DNA of 64,000 bases from CAVRTM01 sp963696105 (GTDB lineage Bacteria > Actinomycetota > Actinomycetes > Actinomycetales > Dermatophilaceae): the NCBI GenBank assembly GCA_963696105.1, contig CAVOIP010000002.1:124001-188000 (forward strand), given 5' to 3'. The notes under the pieces were generated by a model. That model was not told where the DNA came from, searched no databases, and saw only the letters and a program-made list of their open reading frames with translations. The translations under genes were made by a program, and so were the position numbers. This document shows, piece by piece, positions 27,127 to 35,457 of the stretch. Positions within the stretch are counted from its first letter, which is position 1. Each line of letters begins with the position of its first letter.

Positions 27127-27641
27127 CCGCCAACACGCCTGGAAGTGTGCGCACGTTGGGCACGCTGCGGGCCGCCGATGGCAAGGGCATCGTGCGTCTT
27201 GAGGACCGCTTTGACGCCGATGTGGACGACCTGTGGTCCGCCCTGACCGATCCGGACCGTCTCGCTCGCTGGCTCGGCGAAGTCGACGGCGAACTGCACC
27301 ACGGTGGTGAGTTCCGCGCACGGTTCTTCGCCAGCGGATGGGAAGGTACCTGTCGGGTGGACGTGTGTGAGCCCCCACGGCGGCTCCTGCTCCTGACCAA
27401 GTCCGAGGGCGAGCCGGACGGCGTCTTCGAGGTCACACTTACCGCCGACGGAGACCACACCTTCCTGGTCATCGAGGACCGCGGCGTGCCCCTGGACCAA
27501 ATCGCCGCCTACGGCGCCGGAGACCAGATCCACGTCGAAGATCTAGCCGCCTACCTCGCCGGCCGTGAACGCTGCGACGCGCGGACGCGGTGGCAAGAAC
27601 TCCAGCCCTTCTACGAGCAACTGGTCGTCGATCCCGCCTAG
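27123..27641 (+). CDS. SRPBCC-domain (AHSA1-like) protein
   Basis: The 172-residue protein has the START-like fold signature VRLEDRFDADVDDLWSALTD then PDRLARWLGEVDGELHHGGE, FEVTLTADGDHTFLVIEDRG, and a C-terminal helix. Such proteins bind hydrophobic ligands and are usually in one transcript with the ArsR repressor that precedes it, as here. The ligand is unknown. Confidence 0.85.
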   Translation: MTANTPGSVRTLGTLRAADGKGIVRLEDRFDADVDDLWSALTDPDRLARWLGEVDGELHHGGEFRARFFASGWEGTCRVDVCEPPRRLLLLTKSEGEPDGVFEVTLTADGDHTFLVIEDRGVPLDQIAAYGAGDQIHVEDLAAYLAGRERCDARTRWQELQPFYEQLVVDPA

Positions 27642-27670
27642 CACGACGACAAGCTGGCCGCTCCCCCGGC

Positions 27671-27692
27671 AACATCCTCATTTGCCGCGGAT
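27671..27692 (+). repeat. Dispersed TTTGCCGC repeat, copy J
   Basis: It reads aacatcctcatttgccgcgg. It shares aacatcctca with copy A and tttgccgcgga with copy I. Confidence 0.7.
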
Positions 27693-27766
27693 AGTGCGTG
27701 TCCCGTGTGCTGGCGGCGGTGCGGACGGCGCGGGCCCGAGCGCGGGCCGAAGCCGTCCAGACCGGT

Positions 27767-29039
27767 TCAGACCAGCTCTGGCACGTCGAGGTGTGCCAGA
27801 GCGAGCTCGAACTCGGCAACCTCGACGACGCGCATGCCGGTGTACCGCACCCGCGCGGCTCTCGTCAGGCGCTGCTTCTGGCCCGGCTTCTCCTCCGCGA
27901 TGCGAGGATCGGGCGCGGCAGCGCGCAGCGAACGGTCGATCGCCTCGACGATGCACGTGGACATTTTGACCAGGGCCGCGGGCCCGGGCGTGACTGTTTC
28001 GTGCCATGCGCCCTTGAGGAGTTCAGGCAGCCCGGGGTCGAGCATGCTCAGTCGGCGGTACAAGTCATCGCGAGCATCGGCGGCGCCGCGGCGCCACGGC
28101 TCGATGATGACCTCATCGACTTCATCGGCCAGGGCGAGCGCCCCGTCCTCGGTCTCGGCGATCAGCAAGGCACTGCTCGCTACCAGGCCCCCAATGCCTT
28201 GGCCGGCGTTGAGTGACATCAGCTGCTGGTGCGCTGTCGGCTGGGCCGGCAAATCGCGGATGTAGTTCTGGTAGTAGCCCAGCGAGCGCGCCGCCGGGGT
28301 CGGCTTCGCGCTTTGGGCGGCGGAGACGAGCCCGGCGAACCGGACGTTGACGTCGGTGACATGCCGCAGGGTCTGCACGAACTGTGCCGTCGCCGACGTG
28401 CCACCGACATTGGCCAGCGCCGCGGGCTTCCACTGTCGACTGTGAGAGCAGGGCGGAACGCATGCCGGAGAAGGCGCTGTCCGACAAGACGATCCTGCTC
28501 ACGTTGACGCTGGCCTCCGGCCGCATGCGCCCCAACAGTTGCTGCTGAGTGTCGCTGCCGGACAGGATGCGATTCATCACCTCGGCGCGCTCCCCCCGCA
28601 GGCGCCGCACCACCTCCCGGGGGTCAGTGCCGAACACGGCGCCCGTCATTACTTCAGCGGTGCTCTCCCCCTGAAGGCGCCTCATAAGTACCCGCGTGTC
28701 GGGGCCGCTGTCACGCATAAGAGCGGTCAGCGTCTCGGAGAGCTGAGGGGCGAGCCGCGGGAGGAACGTCTCGGTCGTGACCTGGGGCAACAGCGACCGT
28801 CCAAGCGCTCGGGGCAGCAAGCCCCAGAGGATGTCCGCGCCGGTCACGTTGCTGCGCAGGAACGGGTACGTCGGTGCGGGGCGCCGCAACGTCTTCGGGT
28901 TACTGGGCCGTGCTACTAGCAACTCATCCGGTTCCGTTCTGCCGCTTGTGCTCAACGTCTCCCCCTTCGTGGGTCGCGCCGCCTGGAGTCGTACGAGCTC
29001 GGCTAGATGCGCGGCCGGCGTCAGCGTAGTGGCGACCAC
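27767..29039 (-). CDS. Unrecognised protein of about 420 residues (one frameshift)
   Basis: The first frame (29039 to about 28430) has LRRPAPTYPFLRSNVTGADI, a helical part (LPRLAPQLSETLTALMRDSG, EVVRRLRGERAEVMNRILSG), and VSRIVLSDSAFSGMRSALLS. One base shift near 28425 leads to TLRHVTDVNVRFAGLVSAAQ, SLGYYQNYIRDLPAQPTAHQ, then DEVDEVIIEPWRRGAADARD, LELL-type helices LPELLKGAWHETVTPGPAAL and VKMSTCIVEAIDRSLRAAAP. The last part vaguely recalls C-terminal domains of predicted abortive-infection or pPIWI-associated proteins, but I cannot name a family. It is a single gene between the SRPBCC pair and the arsenic cluster. Confidence 0.55.
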
Positions 29040-29181
29040 TGCCAGGGTGGGTCCGGCTCCAGCATGCGAGGGATGCCGACAACGTCACTCGGTGCGCACA
29101 CCGCGGCGTGGCAGCAGGGCGGTCGGTGGTCTGGGGAGAGTTCGGCGGTGGCCCGCCCGGAGCCGGGCGATGCCGGCGTCG

Positions 29182-29604
29182 TCAGGTGCCGGTGGTGAGC
29201 TCGGTGGCGAGTTTGCGGACGCGGTCGTCGATGTCGTCGCGGACCCGGCGCATCCGCTCCAGGCCGTCGATGCCGCGGGTGGAGGGCTCGTCGGTGTCCC
29301 AGGTCTCGATCGTGCCGGTCATGCCAAGCGCCGGTTCGACGACGGCGTCCCTGCTCAGGACCACCACGCGGTCCACGCGGCGCAGGATGTCCGGGTTGAT
29401 GGCTGTGGGGGCCTGCCCGGACATGTCCGCCCCGACCTCGGCCACGCTCTGCGCGGAGAGGTCGTTGATCGCCGTACCGGGTGTGGTGCCTGCCGAGTGG
29501 ATCTCGATGGCGTCGCCGGCCCGTAGGCGCAGGAGCGCGGCGGCCATCTGAGACTTCCCGCCGTTCTTCACGCAGACGAACAGGACCCTGGGTTTGCCGG
29601 TCAC
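29182..29604 (-). CDS. Arsenate-mycothiol transferase (ArsC, LMW phosphatase fold)
   Basis: The 140-residue protein has the active-site loop VLFVCVKNGGKSQMAAALLR at about 6-25, where Lys replaces the Arg of the CX5R loop, exactly as in corynebacterial mycothiol-dependent ArsC enzymes. IEIHSAGTTPGTAINDLSAQ, SVAEVGADMSGQ and GLERMRRVRDDIDDRVRKL also match them. These enzymes join arsenate to mycothiol for reduction by mycoredoxin in the cytoplasm. It is the last gene of a same-strand arsenic cluster beginning with the ACR3 exporter. Confidence 0.85.
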   Translation of the reverse strand: MTGKPRVLFVCVKNGGKSQMAAALLRLRAGDAIEIHSAGTTPGTAINDLSAQSVAEVGADMSGQAPTAINPDILRRVDRVVVLSRDAVVEPALGMTGTIETWDTDEPSTRGIDGLERMRRVRDDIDDRVRKLATELTTGT

Positions 29605-29685
29605 GGCGCTCCTCCAGGTAGGTCCTTCATGGCCGGTCGAGTGGCCACACGCGGTGGCGGAGTGAACGGCTCGGTACGGGGGGCG

Positions 29686-30102
29686 TCAGATGCTGGCGAC
29701 GGGGATGTCGAGCTGGTCCAGCAGGGTCAGGATGCGGGACCGGATCTCGTCGCGGATGGGCCGGACGGAGTCCACGCCCTTGCCGGCCGGGTCCTCCAGC
29801 TGCCAGTCCTCGTAGCGCTTGCCGGGGAAGATGGGGCAGGTGTCGCCGCAGCCCATCGTGATGACGACGTCGGATTTCTGCACCGCCTCGGTGGTCAGGA
29901 TCTTGGGCGTCTCCGCAGTGATGTCGATGCCCTCCTCGGCCATCGCGGCGACCGCCGAGGGGTTGACCTGGTCGGCCGGTTCGGAGCCGGCGGAGCGGAC
30001 CTCGACGGCTCCTGCGGACAGGTGCGTCAGGTAGGCCGCCGCCATCTGGGAACGGCCGGCGTTGTGAACGCAGACGAACAGGACGCTGGGCTTGTCGGTC
30101 AC
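29686..30102 (-). CDS. arsC: Arsenate reductase (ArsC, LMW phosphatase fold)
   Basis: The 138-residue protein has the CX5R loop in VLFVCVHNAGRSQMAAAYLT, VEVRSAGSEPADQVNPSAVA, and the later redox motif DVVITMGCGDTCPIFPGK with two Cys two residues apart, the thioredoxin/mycothiol-linked arsenate reductase pattern, then YEDWQLEDPAGKGVD. It reduces arsenate to arsenite for export by ACR3. It lies 32 bases downstream of the fused ArsC gene. Confidence 0.88.
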   Translation of the reverse strand: MTDKPSVLFVCVHNAGRSQMAAAYLTHLSAGAVEVRSAGSEPADQVNPSAVAAMAEEGIDITAETPKILTTEAVQKSDVVITMGCGDTCPIFPGKRYEDWQLEDPAGKGVDSVRPIRDEIRSRILTLLDQLDIPVASI

Positions 30103-30134
30103 GAGGTGCCTTTCGGTGCTGGTTCTGACGAAGC

Positions 30135-30774
30135 TCAGGGGTGGAGGACCTGGTCGAGCAGGGTGGTGACCCGGGCCTGGATGTCGTCGCGGATGGCTCG
30201 CACGGCCTCGATGGGTTGTCCGGCGGGGTCGGGCACGTCCCAGTCCTCGTAGCGCTTGCCGGGGAGGACGGGGCAGGCGTCGCCGCAGCCCATCGTGACG
30301 ATGACGTCGGAAGCGTGGACGACGGTGTCGGTCAGCGGCTTGGGGAACGCCTCGGTCAGGTCGATGCCGCGCTCGGCCAGGGCCTGGACGACCAACGGGT
30401 GGATCTCACCGCTGGGGGCGGACCCGGCGGAGCGGACATGGACCTTCCCGGCGGACAGGTGCTGGGCCAGGGCCGCGGCCATCTGGGAGCGGCCGGCGTT
30501 GTGGACGCAGACGAAGAGCAGCTCCGGGGTGGCGGTGACGATCCGGCCCTCGACCCGGGCGGCGGCGAGCAGCTGGTCGCGGGCCATCCGCTCGGTCAGG
30601 ACCGGCAGGTAGCCGGGAATGCGCGGTCAGTGGCTCCAGCGCGGCCCGGGCTTCGGTGACGGCACGCTCGACGGTCGCCGGGGAGAAGACGCCGTCGTAC
30701 CGGTTGGTCAGCTCGGCCACGATCCGCTCGTACTCGGCGTCCCGCAGGGTGACGTGGGGAGTGGGTGCGGTCAT
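30135..30774 (-). CDS. arsC: Arsenate reductase with N-terminal three-helix domain (one frameshift)
   Basis: From 30774 the N-terminal part reads RDAEYERIVAELTNRYDGVF then SPATVERAVTEARAALEPLT, a three-helix bundle found in front of some actinobacterial ArsC proteins. One base shift near 30615 leads to PVLTERMARDQLLAAARVEG and the reductase domain with LLFVCVHNAGRSQMAAALAQ, DVIVTMGCGDACPVLPGKRY and a terminal helix. About 212 residues in total. Paralogue of the next gene downstream; the pair share nearly the same Cys motifs. Confidence 0.82.
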
Positions 30775-30790
30775 CGGTCGTCGGTCCTTC

Positions 30791-31889
30791 CTAGCGGCGC
30801 GTGATGGGGCTTGATGGGGTGAAGCGCTTGCGCAGGGCGAGGCTGACGTAGACCAGGCCGACCAGCACCGGGACCTCGATCAGCGGGCCGACGACGCCGG
30901 CCAGGGCCTGGCCCGAGGTGACGCCGAAGGTGGCGATGGCCACCGCGATGGCCAGCTCGAAGTTGTTGCCCGGCGGCGGTGAACGCCAGCGTGGTGGTGC
31001 GCTCGTAGCCCAGGCCGATGCCGGCGCCCAGGGCGTAGCCGCCGCCCCACATGAGGGCGAAGTAGACCAGCAGCGGCAGCGCGATCCGGGCGACGTCCAG
31101 CGGGCTGGCAGGTGATGGCGTCGACCTTGCAGGGCGAACAGGATGACGATGGTGAACAGCAGCCCGTACAGCGCCCACGGGCCGATGCGTGGGAGGAACG
31201 TGGACTCGTACCAGCTGCCGGCCCCTGGCCTTCTCGCCCGAGGCGGCGGGAGAGGAACCCGGCCAGCAGCGGGATGCCGAGGAAGATGAGCACGCGAGCG
31301 GGCGATGTCCCAGGTGGAGGCGTCGATGTGCGTCTGCGACAGGCCCAGCCAGCCGGGCAGGACCGACAGGTAGAACCAGCCGAGGCCGGCGAACGCGACG
31401 ACCTGGAAGACGGAGTTGATGGCCACGAGCACGGCGGCGGCCTCGCGGTCGCCGCAGGCCAGGTCGTTCCAGATGATCACCATGGCGATGCACCGGGCCA
31501 GGCCGACGATGATCAGCCCGGTCCGGTACGCGGGCAGGTCCGGCAGGAAGATCCAGGCCAGGGCGAACATCAGCGCCGGGCCGATCACCCAGTTCAGCAG
31601 CAGCGAGCTGACCAGCAGCTTCCTGTCGCCGGTGACCGTGTCCAGCCGGTCGTAGCGGACCTTGGCCAGCACCGGGTACATCATCACGAGCAGGCCCAGG
31701 GCGATCGGCAGGGAGACGCCGTCGACCTGGACGGCGCTCCAGCGCCGTGTCCAGGCCGGGGACGAGCCGGCCGAGCAGCAGCCCGGCGACCATCGCGGCC
31801 AGGATCCACACCGGCAGGAACCGGTCCAGCGTGGACAGCTTCGCCGTGACGGAGTCATGGACGACGGCCGCCGGTTGGGGGGTGCTCAC
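30791..31889 (-). CDS. arsB: ACR3-family arsenite efflux transporter, several frameshifts
   Basis: The pieces make a ten-helix ACR3 permease of about 365 residues: LSTLDRFLPVWILAAMVAGL, SLPIALGLLVMMYPVLAKVR, RKLLVSSLLLNWVIGPALMF, GLIIVGLARCIAMVIIWNDL (with the essential Cys), NSVFQVVAFAGLGWFYLSVL, LIFLGIPLLAGFLSRRLG, NNFELAIAVAIATFGVTSGQ and VGPLIEVPVLVGLVYVSLAL. The frame changes at least four times (near 31735, 31290, 31215, 31110 and 30975). It exports arsenite using the proton-motive force. First gene of the minus-strand arsenic cluster, divergent from arsR. Confidence 0.85.
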
Positions 31890-31946
31890 TGTGGTGCCCT
31901 TCGCGTTCTTGTCGGGACCTTCAGCGTTCCAGTAGCATCGTTACGT

Positions 31947-31958
31947 GTCAATATTGAC
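31947..31958. promoter_or_regulatory. ArsR operator between arsB and arsR
   Basis: gtcaatattgac is a perfect 12-base palindrome in the 93-base divergent region, followed by a partly symmetrical ggatgtcgat. An A/T-rich palindrome of this kind next to an ArsR gene is its expected binding site, controlling both directions. Confidence 0.7.
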
Positions 31959-31982
31959 GGATGTCGATGTAGCGGTGAACGC

Positions 31983-32327
31983 GTGGTGACGTCCTTGCCC
32001 ACTGCCCCGGCCGAGTCGACGGCCTGCTGCGGCGGTGCGCTGACCTCGCCACTGACGCGGCCCGACGCGGATCAGCTCGCCGCGCTGCTCAAGGCGGTCG
32101 CCGACCCGGTGCGCCTGCAGCTGCTAAGCATCATCCGCGCGGCCGACCCGCAAGAGGCGTGCGTGTGTGACCTGACCGGCGCGGTGGACTTGTCGCAGCC
32201 GACGGTCAGCCACCACCTGAAGGTCCTGACCGAGGCCGGCCTGCTCACTCGTGAACGTCGCGGCTCCTGGGCCTGGTTCACCCTCGTTCCCCATCGCCTG
32301 GACGACATCGCTCGCATCTTCGACTGA
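31983..32327 (+). CDS. arsR: ArsR-family arsenic-responsive repressor
   Basis: The 114-residue protein has ALLKAVADPVRLQLLSIIRA, then EACVCDLTGAVDLSQPTVSH with the Cys-Val-Cys metal-sensing motif on helix 3, HLKVLTEAGLLTRERRGSW and the wing. A further Cys pair near the N-terminus (STACCGG) could form part of an arsenite site. Start GTG 31983 (GTG 31986 is equally possible). It is divergent from arsB, over a palindromic operator. Confidence 0.88.
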   Translation: MVTSLPTAPAESTACCGGALTSPLTRPDADQLAALLKAVADPVRLQLLSIIRAADPQEACVCDLTGAVDLSQPTVSHHLKVLTEAGLLTRERRGSWAWFTLVPHRLDDIARIFD

Positions 32328-32396
32328 CCCACCGGCCACCGGCGCCTCGCATCGAGAAGGTAGCCCAGGCGGCCGACACCGCAGCGGCCCAGCCGA

Positions 32397-32678
32397 TCAT
32401 CGGGACCGCCATCCCGCCCCTGCCCTGCGATCGTCCGTGAGAGCGTGCGCCTCGTCGTGGGCGAACGTCACCCAGCGCGACAAGGGGCCGCCGCAGTCGC
32501 AACATGGCCGTTCCTCGAACTGGGGGGCAGTTTGGGGGGCAGGAGTGACGCTGGACGACGATCCAGGACGCTCGACGACGATCAGCGACGCAGGATCTGG
32601 TGTCCCTTCGAGCAGGTAGCGTGTGTCGTGCGTGGCGCCCGTGCCGCGCACCGGTTCGATGACGTGTTCAAGTCCCAT
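32397..32678 (-). CDS. Small hypothetical protein with a CCDCGG motif
   Basis: The 93-residue frame has RPCCDCGGPLSRWVTFAHDE near the middle, possibly a zinc-binding knuckle. No family is recognised and the strand assignment rests only on this motif and even composition. Confidence 0.35.
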   Translation of the reverse strand: MGLEHVIEPVRGTGATHDTRYLLEGTPDPASLIVVERPGSSSSVTPAPQTAPQFEERPCCDCGGPLSRWVTFAHDEAHALTDDRRAGAGWRSR

Positions 32679-32747
32679 GACTCACCCCACGTGATGGGCT
32701 AGGGGTTCAAGCGGTGACTGTTTGGGCACCACGCGTCGCACTCGTGC

Positions 32748-33072
32748 TTAGCGGGGCGCCCCATTGCAATCGCCAGCCGGCAGCACGGTCACGCTGCCGG
32801 CGCCGAGCAGCTCGATGACCGCACGGCCCATCCCGAAGAACATCGGGTCGCCGCTGGCGAGCACGACCAGGCCCGTCGTCGGGGTGCTTCTCCAGCAGGC
32901 CGGGCAGCGGCCTGCTGGAGAGGGCCACGGGCGAGGTGGGCGCCCGACGCGGGGCAGGGCCAGCTGGCGCCGCGCGCCGATGACCACGCGGGCCCGTCCG
33001 AGGACGGCGCGAGCCGACGGGGCGAGGGCCGCCCAGCCGTCGGCTGATGCCTACGACGCTGAGCGCAGTGGC
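32748..33072 (-). pseudogene. Fragment of precorrin-6Y methyltransferase (CobL/CbiE N-terminal part)
   Basis: The fragment reads VVGISADGWAALAPSARAVL (with one indel), ARVVIGARRQLALP, VVLASGDPMFFGMGRAVIEL then LGAGSVTVLP, the SAM-binding half of the tetrapyrrole methylase fold of CbiE/CobL. It ends after about 105 residues, so it cannot be active. Confidence 0.7.
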
Positions 33073-33157
33073 GTCGGGCGCTGGGGCCGCTCAGGGGTCA
33101 CGGTCTTCCTCGCGGCCTGTGTGCGGTCAACGTTTTGCAGGCTTCCGGTCCGGCCGT

Positions 33158-34032
33158 TCACAGGTCCACGCCGATCAGCCGGGCGAGCGCCTTCGTGTCC
33201 AGGTGCTCCTCCACCGCGTCGACGAGCCGCTCGAGCACGGCCTCCCGCCGCGCGGCGAACCCCGGTGCACCGGGCGCGGGGCGCCACGGCACACCGGTGC
33301 GGCGCGCGACCTCGGCGAGGAACGTGCGGCGGAACCCGTCGTTCTCGAAGGCGCCGTGCCAGGTGGTGCCGTACGTCGTGCCCACGTTCCACCCGTCCAG
33401 GAACGGCTCGGCGGCGGTCTCGCAGGCACCGGCCGGCGTGGTCACGCCGTGGTGGATCTCGTAGGCCGTCACCTCCTGCCCGCGCCAGGACCCCGCCGGG
33501 GTGCCCAGCTGCTTCCGGGAGGCGAACCGGACCTGCGTGGGCAGGAGCCCCAGACCGCGGACGCTGGCCGGCACGGGCGACTCGACCGCGGCGGGGTCCT
33601 CCACCGTGCCGGCGAGCATCTGGTAGCCCCCGCAGATGCCGAGCACCGGGCGCCGCTGCGCGGCCCGCTGCAGCACCGCCACGTCCAGCGCACGTGACCG
33701 CATCCACGCCAGGTCGGACAGGGTGGACCGCGACCCCGGGAGCACCACCAGGTCGGCGGCCGCCACCTCGGTGGGGTCCGCCGTCACCCGGACCGAGACC
33801 CCCGGCTCCGCAGCGAGCGCGTCGACGTCGGTGGCGTTGGAGATCCGGGGGAAGCGCACCACCGCCACCGACAGCGTGGCGGACGCGGCGGGGCCACGCG
33901 CCGCCTCCGACCAGCCGGCGAGGGCCAGGGAGTCCTCGCCATCGAGCCACACGTCCTGCAGGTAGGGAGGCACCCCCAGCACCGGGCGGGCCGAACTGCT
34001 CCTCCAACATCCGCAGCCCGAACCGGAACGGT
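33158..34032 (-). pseudogene. C-terminal part of cobyric acid synthase (CobQ)
   Basis: It reads FGLRMLEEQFGP, YLQDVWLDGEDSLALAGW, LVVLPGSRSTLSDLAWMRSR, the triad-II class glutamine amidotransferase nucleophile segment RRPVLGICGGYQMLAGTVED, and YEIHHGVTTPAG with the catalytic His, ending LARLIGVDL. The ATP-binding N-terminal half is missing and there is one indel near 33985. CobQ amidates the corrin ring in cobalamin synthesis; with half the protein absent this copy is inactive. It lies beside the CobL fragment, so a cobalamin gene block was once here. Confidence 0.8.
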
Positions 34033-34167
34033 GTCAGGCAGGTCGTAGCCCTCGCCCACGGGCGTGCGCTGGCCGTTATGCCCCCACAAGGATGAAGCCT
34101 TGCCCTGGGCCCGACACAGCAGCCGATCAATGACCGACCCGTCCGCACCTTTCACCGAAGCGCCAGC

Positions 34168-34189
34168 TTTGGCACAACTTTGGCACAAC
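34168..34189 (+). repeat. Tandem tttggcacaac pair near the right island end
   Basis: Two exact 11-base units (34168-34178, 34179-34189), carrying the ttggcac motif also found twice at 1792-1811. They sit 107 bases inside the right 18-base repeat. Confidence 0.5.
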
Positions 34190-34295
34190 TCGGTGTCTGT
34201 CCAGCCCCGATCACTCCCCTACCAACGGTCCTGTCTTCGTGAGAACCTGCAGGTCAGAGGCCTAGTGGGCCGATCTTGGAGGGCAGGTTCGGGTG

Positions 34296-34313
34296 GTACT
34301 TCGACATCTGACA
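34296..34313 (+). other. attR-like core, copy of the glnA 3' end
   Basis: gtacttcgacatctgaca is identical to 1698-1715 and in frame would read YFDI-stop, although no glnA sequence precedes it. Confidence 0.65.
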
Positions 34314-34341
34314 CCGGCGGCCCCTTGACCTGCGGTTGCGT

Positions 34342-34690
34342 TCACGGAGCGTCCGTAGTCCGCACTCTGTCTGCAGACCGCGAAGTCGTCGGCCTCGAGT
34401 CCGCACGCGCTGCCAGCACCGTCCCCACGGCAGCTCGTGCGGACTCGTCCGCGTCCGGCCACAGGTGCCCATCAGTGTTCAGCATCGTCATGGCGCTCGC
34501 ATGCCGCGCCAACTCCTGCGGATCGATGCTGTGTGCGTCTTCACCTGCCTCGAGGTGGAGATTGATCCATTGCTCAAGGGCTTCCGTCGACGAGCACGCC
34601 CTCGTGCCCTGGCGAGAGCGCGAGCGGGACGCAGGTCGCCCTGGCGATGTCGGTCCGGTGCATGAACGGTCCCGCGTGAGGATGATGCGC
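34342..34690 (-). pseudogene. Remnant of a mycothiol-dependent maleylpyruvate-isomerase-family (MDMPI/DinB) gene
   Basis: The minus strand carries TRIILTRD and, after one indel, FMHRTDIARATCVPLALSPG then HEGVLVDGS. This matches the metal-His helix (RDPWMHRxDIARATG) of the MDMPI family. It continues in a further frame with EALEQWINLHLEAGEDAHSI to a stop at 34342, a part that does not look like the family and may be from another gene. A related fragment lies at 37985-38082. Confidence 0.5.
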
Positions 34691-34824
34691 GTCGTCCGTC
34701 TCTACGGGTCCCTCGCGGGGTATGCGGTGTGCCGTGTGGCGCTACCCGCGTCCGATGGCGCTGGCCGGACGAATGATCAGCAGCCTCATGGTCTCTCGAG
34801 CCCGTGACCGCCTCAGGGGGAACC

Positions 34825-35442
34825 ATGACCCGCGCAGCCCGTCCGGCTCTCCTCGTCGTGGCCCTCGTGCTGGGAGCCGGGCTGGCCGCGTGCGCTGCCG
34901 GTTCGGGCACGACGCCGGTCACGCACGACACCCGCCCGGGTGCTGTCGGTTCGCCGACGGGCGAGGCCACCTCGACGGGCGAGGCCACCTCGACGGGCGA
35001 GTCGACCCCGACGGGCGAGGCCACCTCGACGGGCGAGTCGACCCGGACGGGCAAGGCCACCTCGCAGGGTGGTGACCACTCCGCGACGACGGCTGCAGGA
35101 CTGGACCGATTCGTTGGCAGCTGGGACGGGCACACGCGCAGGCTGATCGTGCACCCGGATGGATCGGGCACCGAAGACAGCAACTCCGGCTGCTGCACTG
35201 CCGCGGCATACCTGACCTTCCACCTCTCCAAGGCTTCGGGTGACGAGCACGAAGGGCGAGCCACGCTCACGGTGACCCGGGTCCGGGCGTGGGACCCCAG
35301 TGCGTTCACCCCCATGCGCCCGGCGCCTAGCGTCGGGCAACAGGCTGTCATGCGCGTGCGGGATGGAGTGATCACCGAACCCGCGACTGGTCTGACCTAC
35401 TGCGACCCGTCCGCCATGTCCCATGGGCGCTGCGGCGCGTGA
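34825..35442 (+). CDS. Lipoprotein with six TGEATS-type repeats
   Basis: The 205-residue protein has a lipoprotein signal (ALLVVALVLGAGLAACA, lipobox LAAC at about 19-22), a Thr/Ser/Glu-rich spacer of six 6-residue repeats, and a globular domain from about 92 (LDRFVGSWDGHTRRLIVHPD then GSGTEDSN, a CC pair, and LTYCDP near the end). The domain looks beta-rich and is not recognised; similar lipoproteins occur across actinobacteria. ATG 34825 follows a purine-rich ribosome site (CAGGGGGA). Confidence 0.75.
   Translation: MTRAARPALLVVALVLGAGLAACAAGSGTTPVTHDTRPGAVGSPTGEATSTGEATSTGESTPTGEATSTGESTRTGKATSQGGDHSATTAAGLDRFVGSWDGHTRRLIVHPDGSGTEDSNSGCCTAAAYLTFHLSKASGDEHEGRATLTVTRVRAWDPSAFTPMRPAPSVGQQAVMRVRDGVITEPATGLTYCDPSAMSHGRCGA
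34957..35064 (+). repeat. Six in-frame 18-base tandem repeats in the lipoprotein gene
   Basis: Units of acgggcgaggccacctcg encode TGEATS, TGEATS, TGESTP, TGEATS, TGESTR, TGKATS. Copy number could vary between strains. Confidence 0.9.
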
Positions 35443-35457
35443 CGGGGCGGCGGCCCG

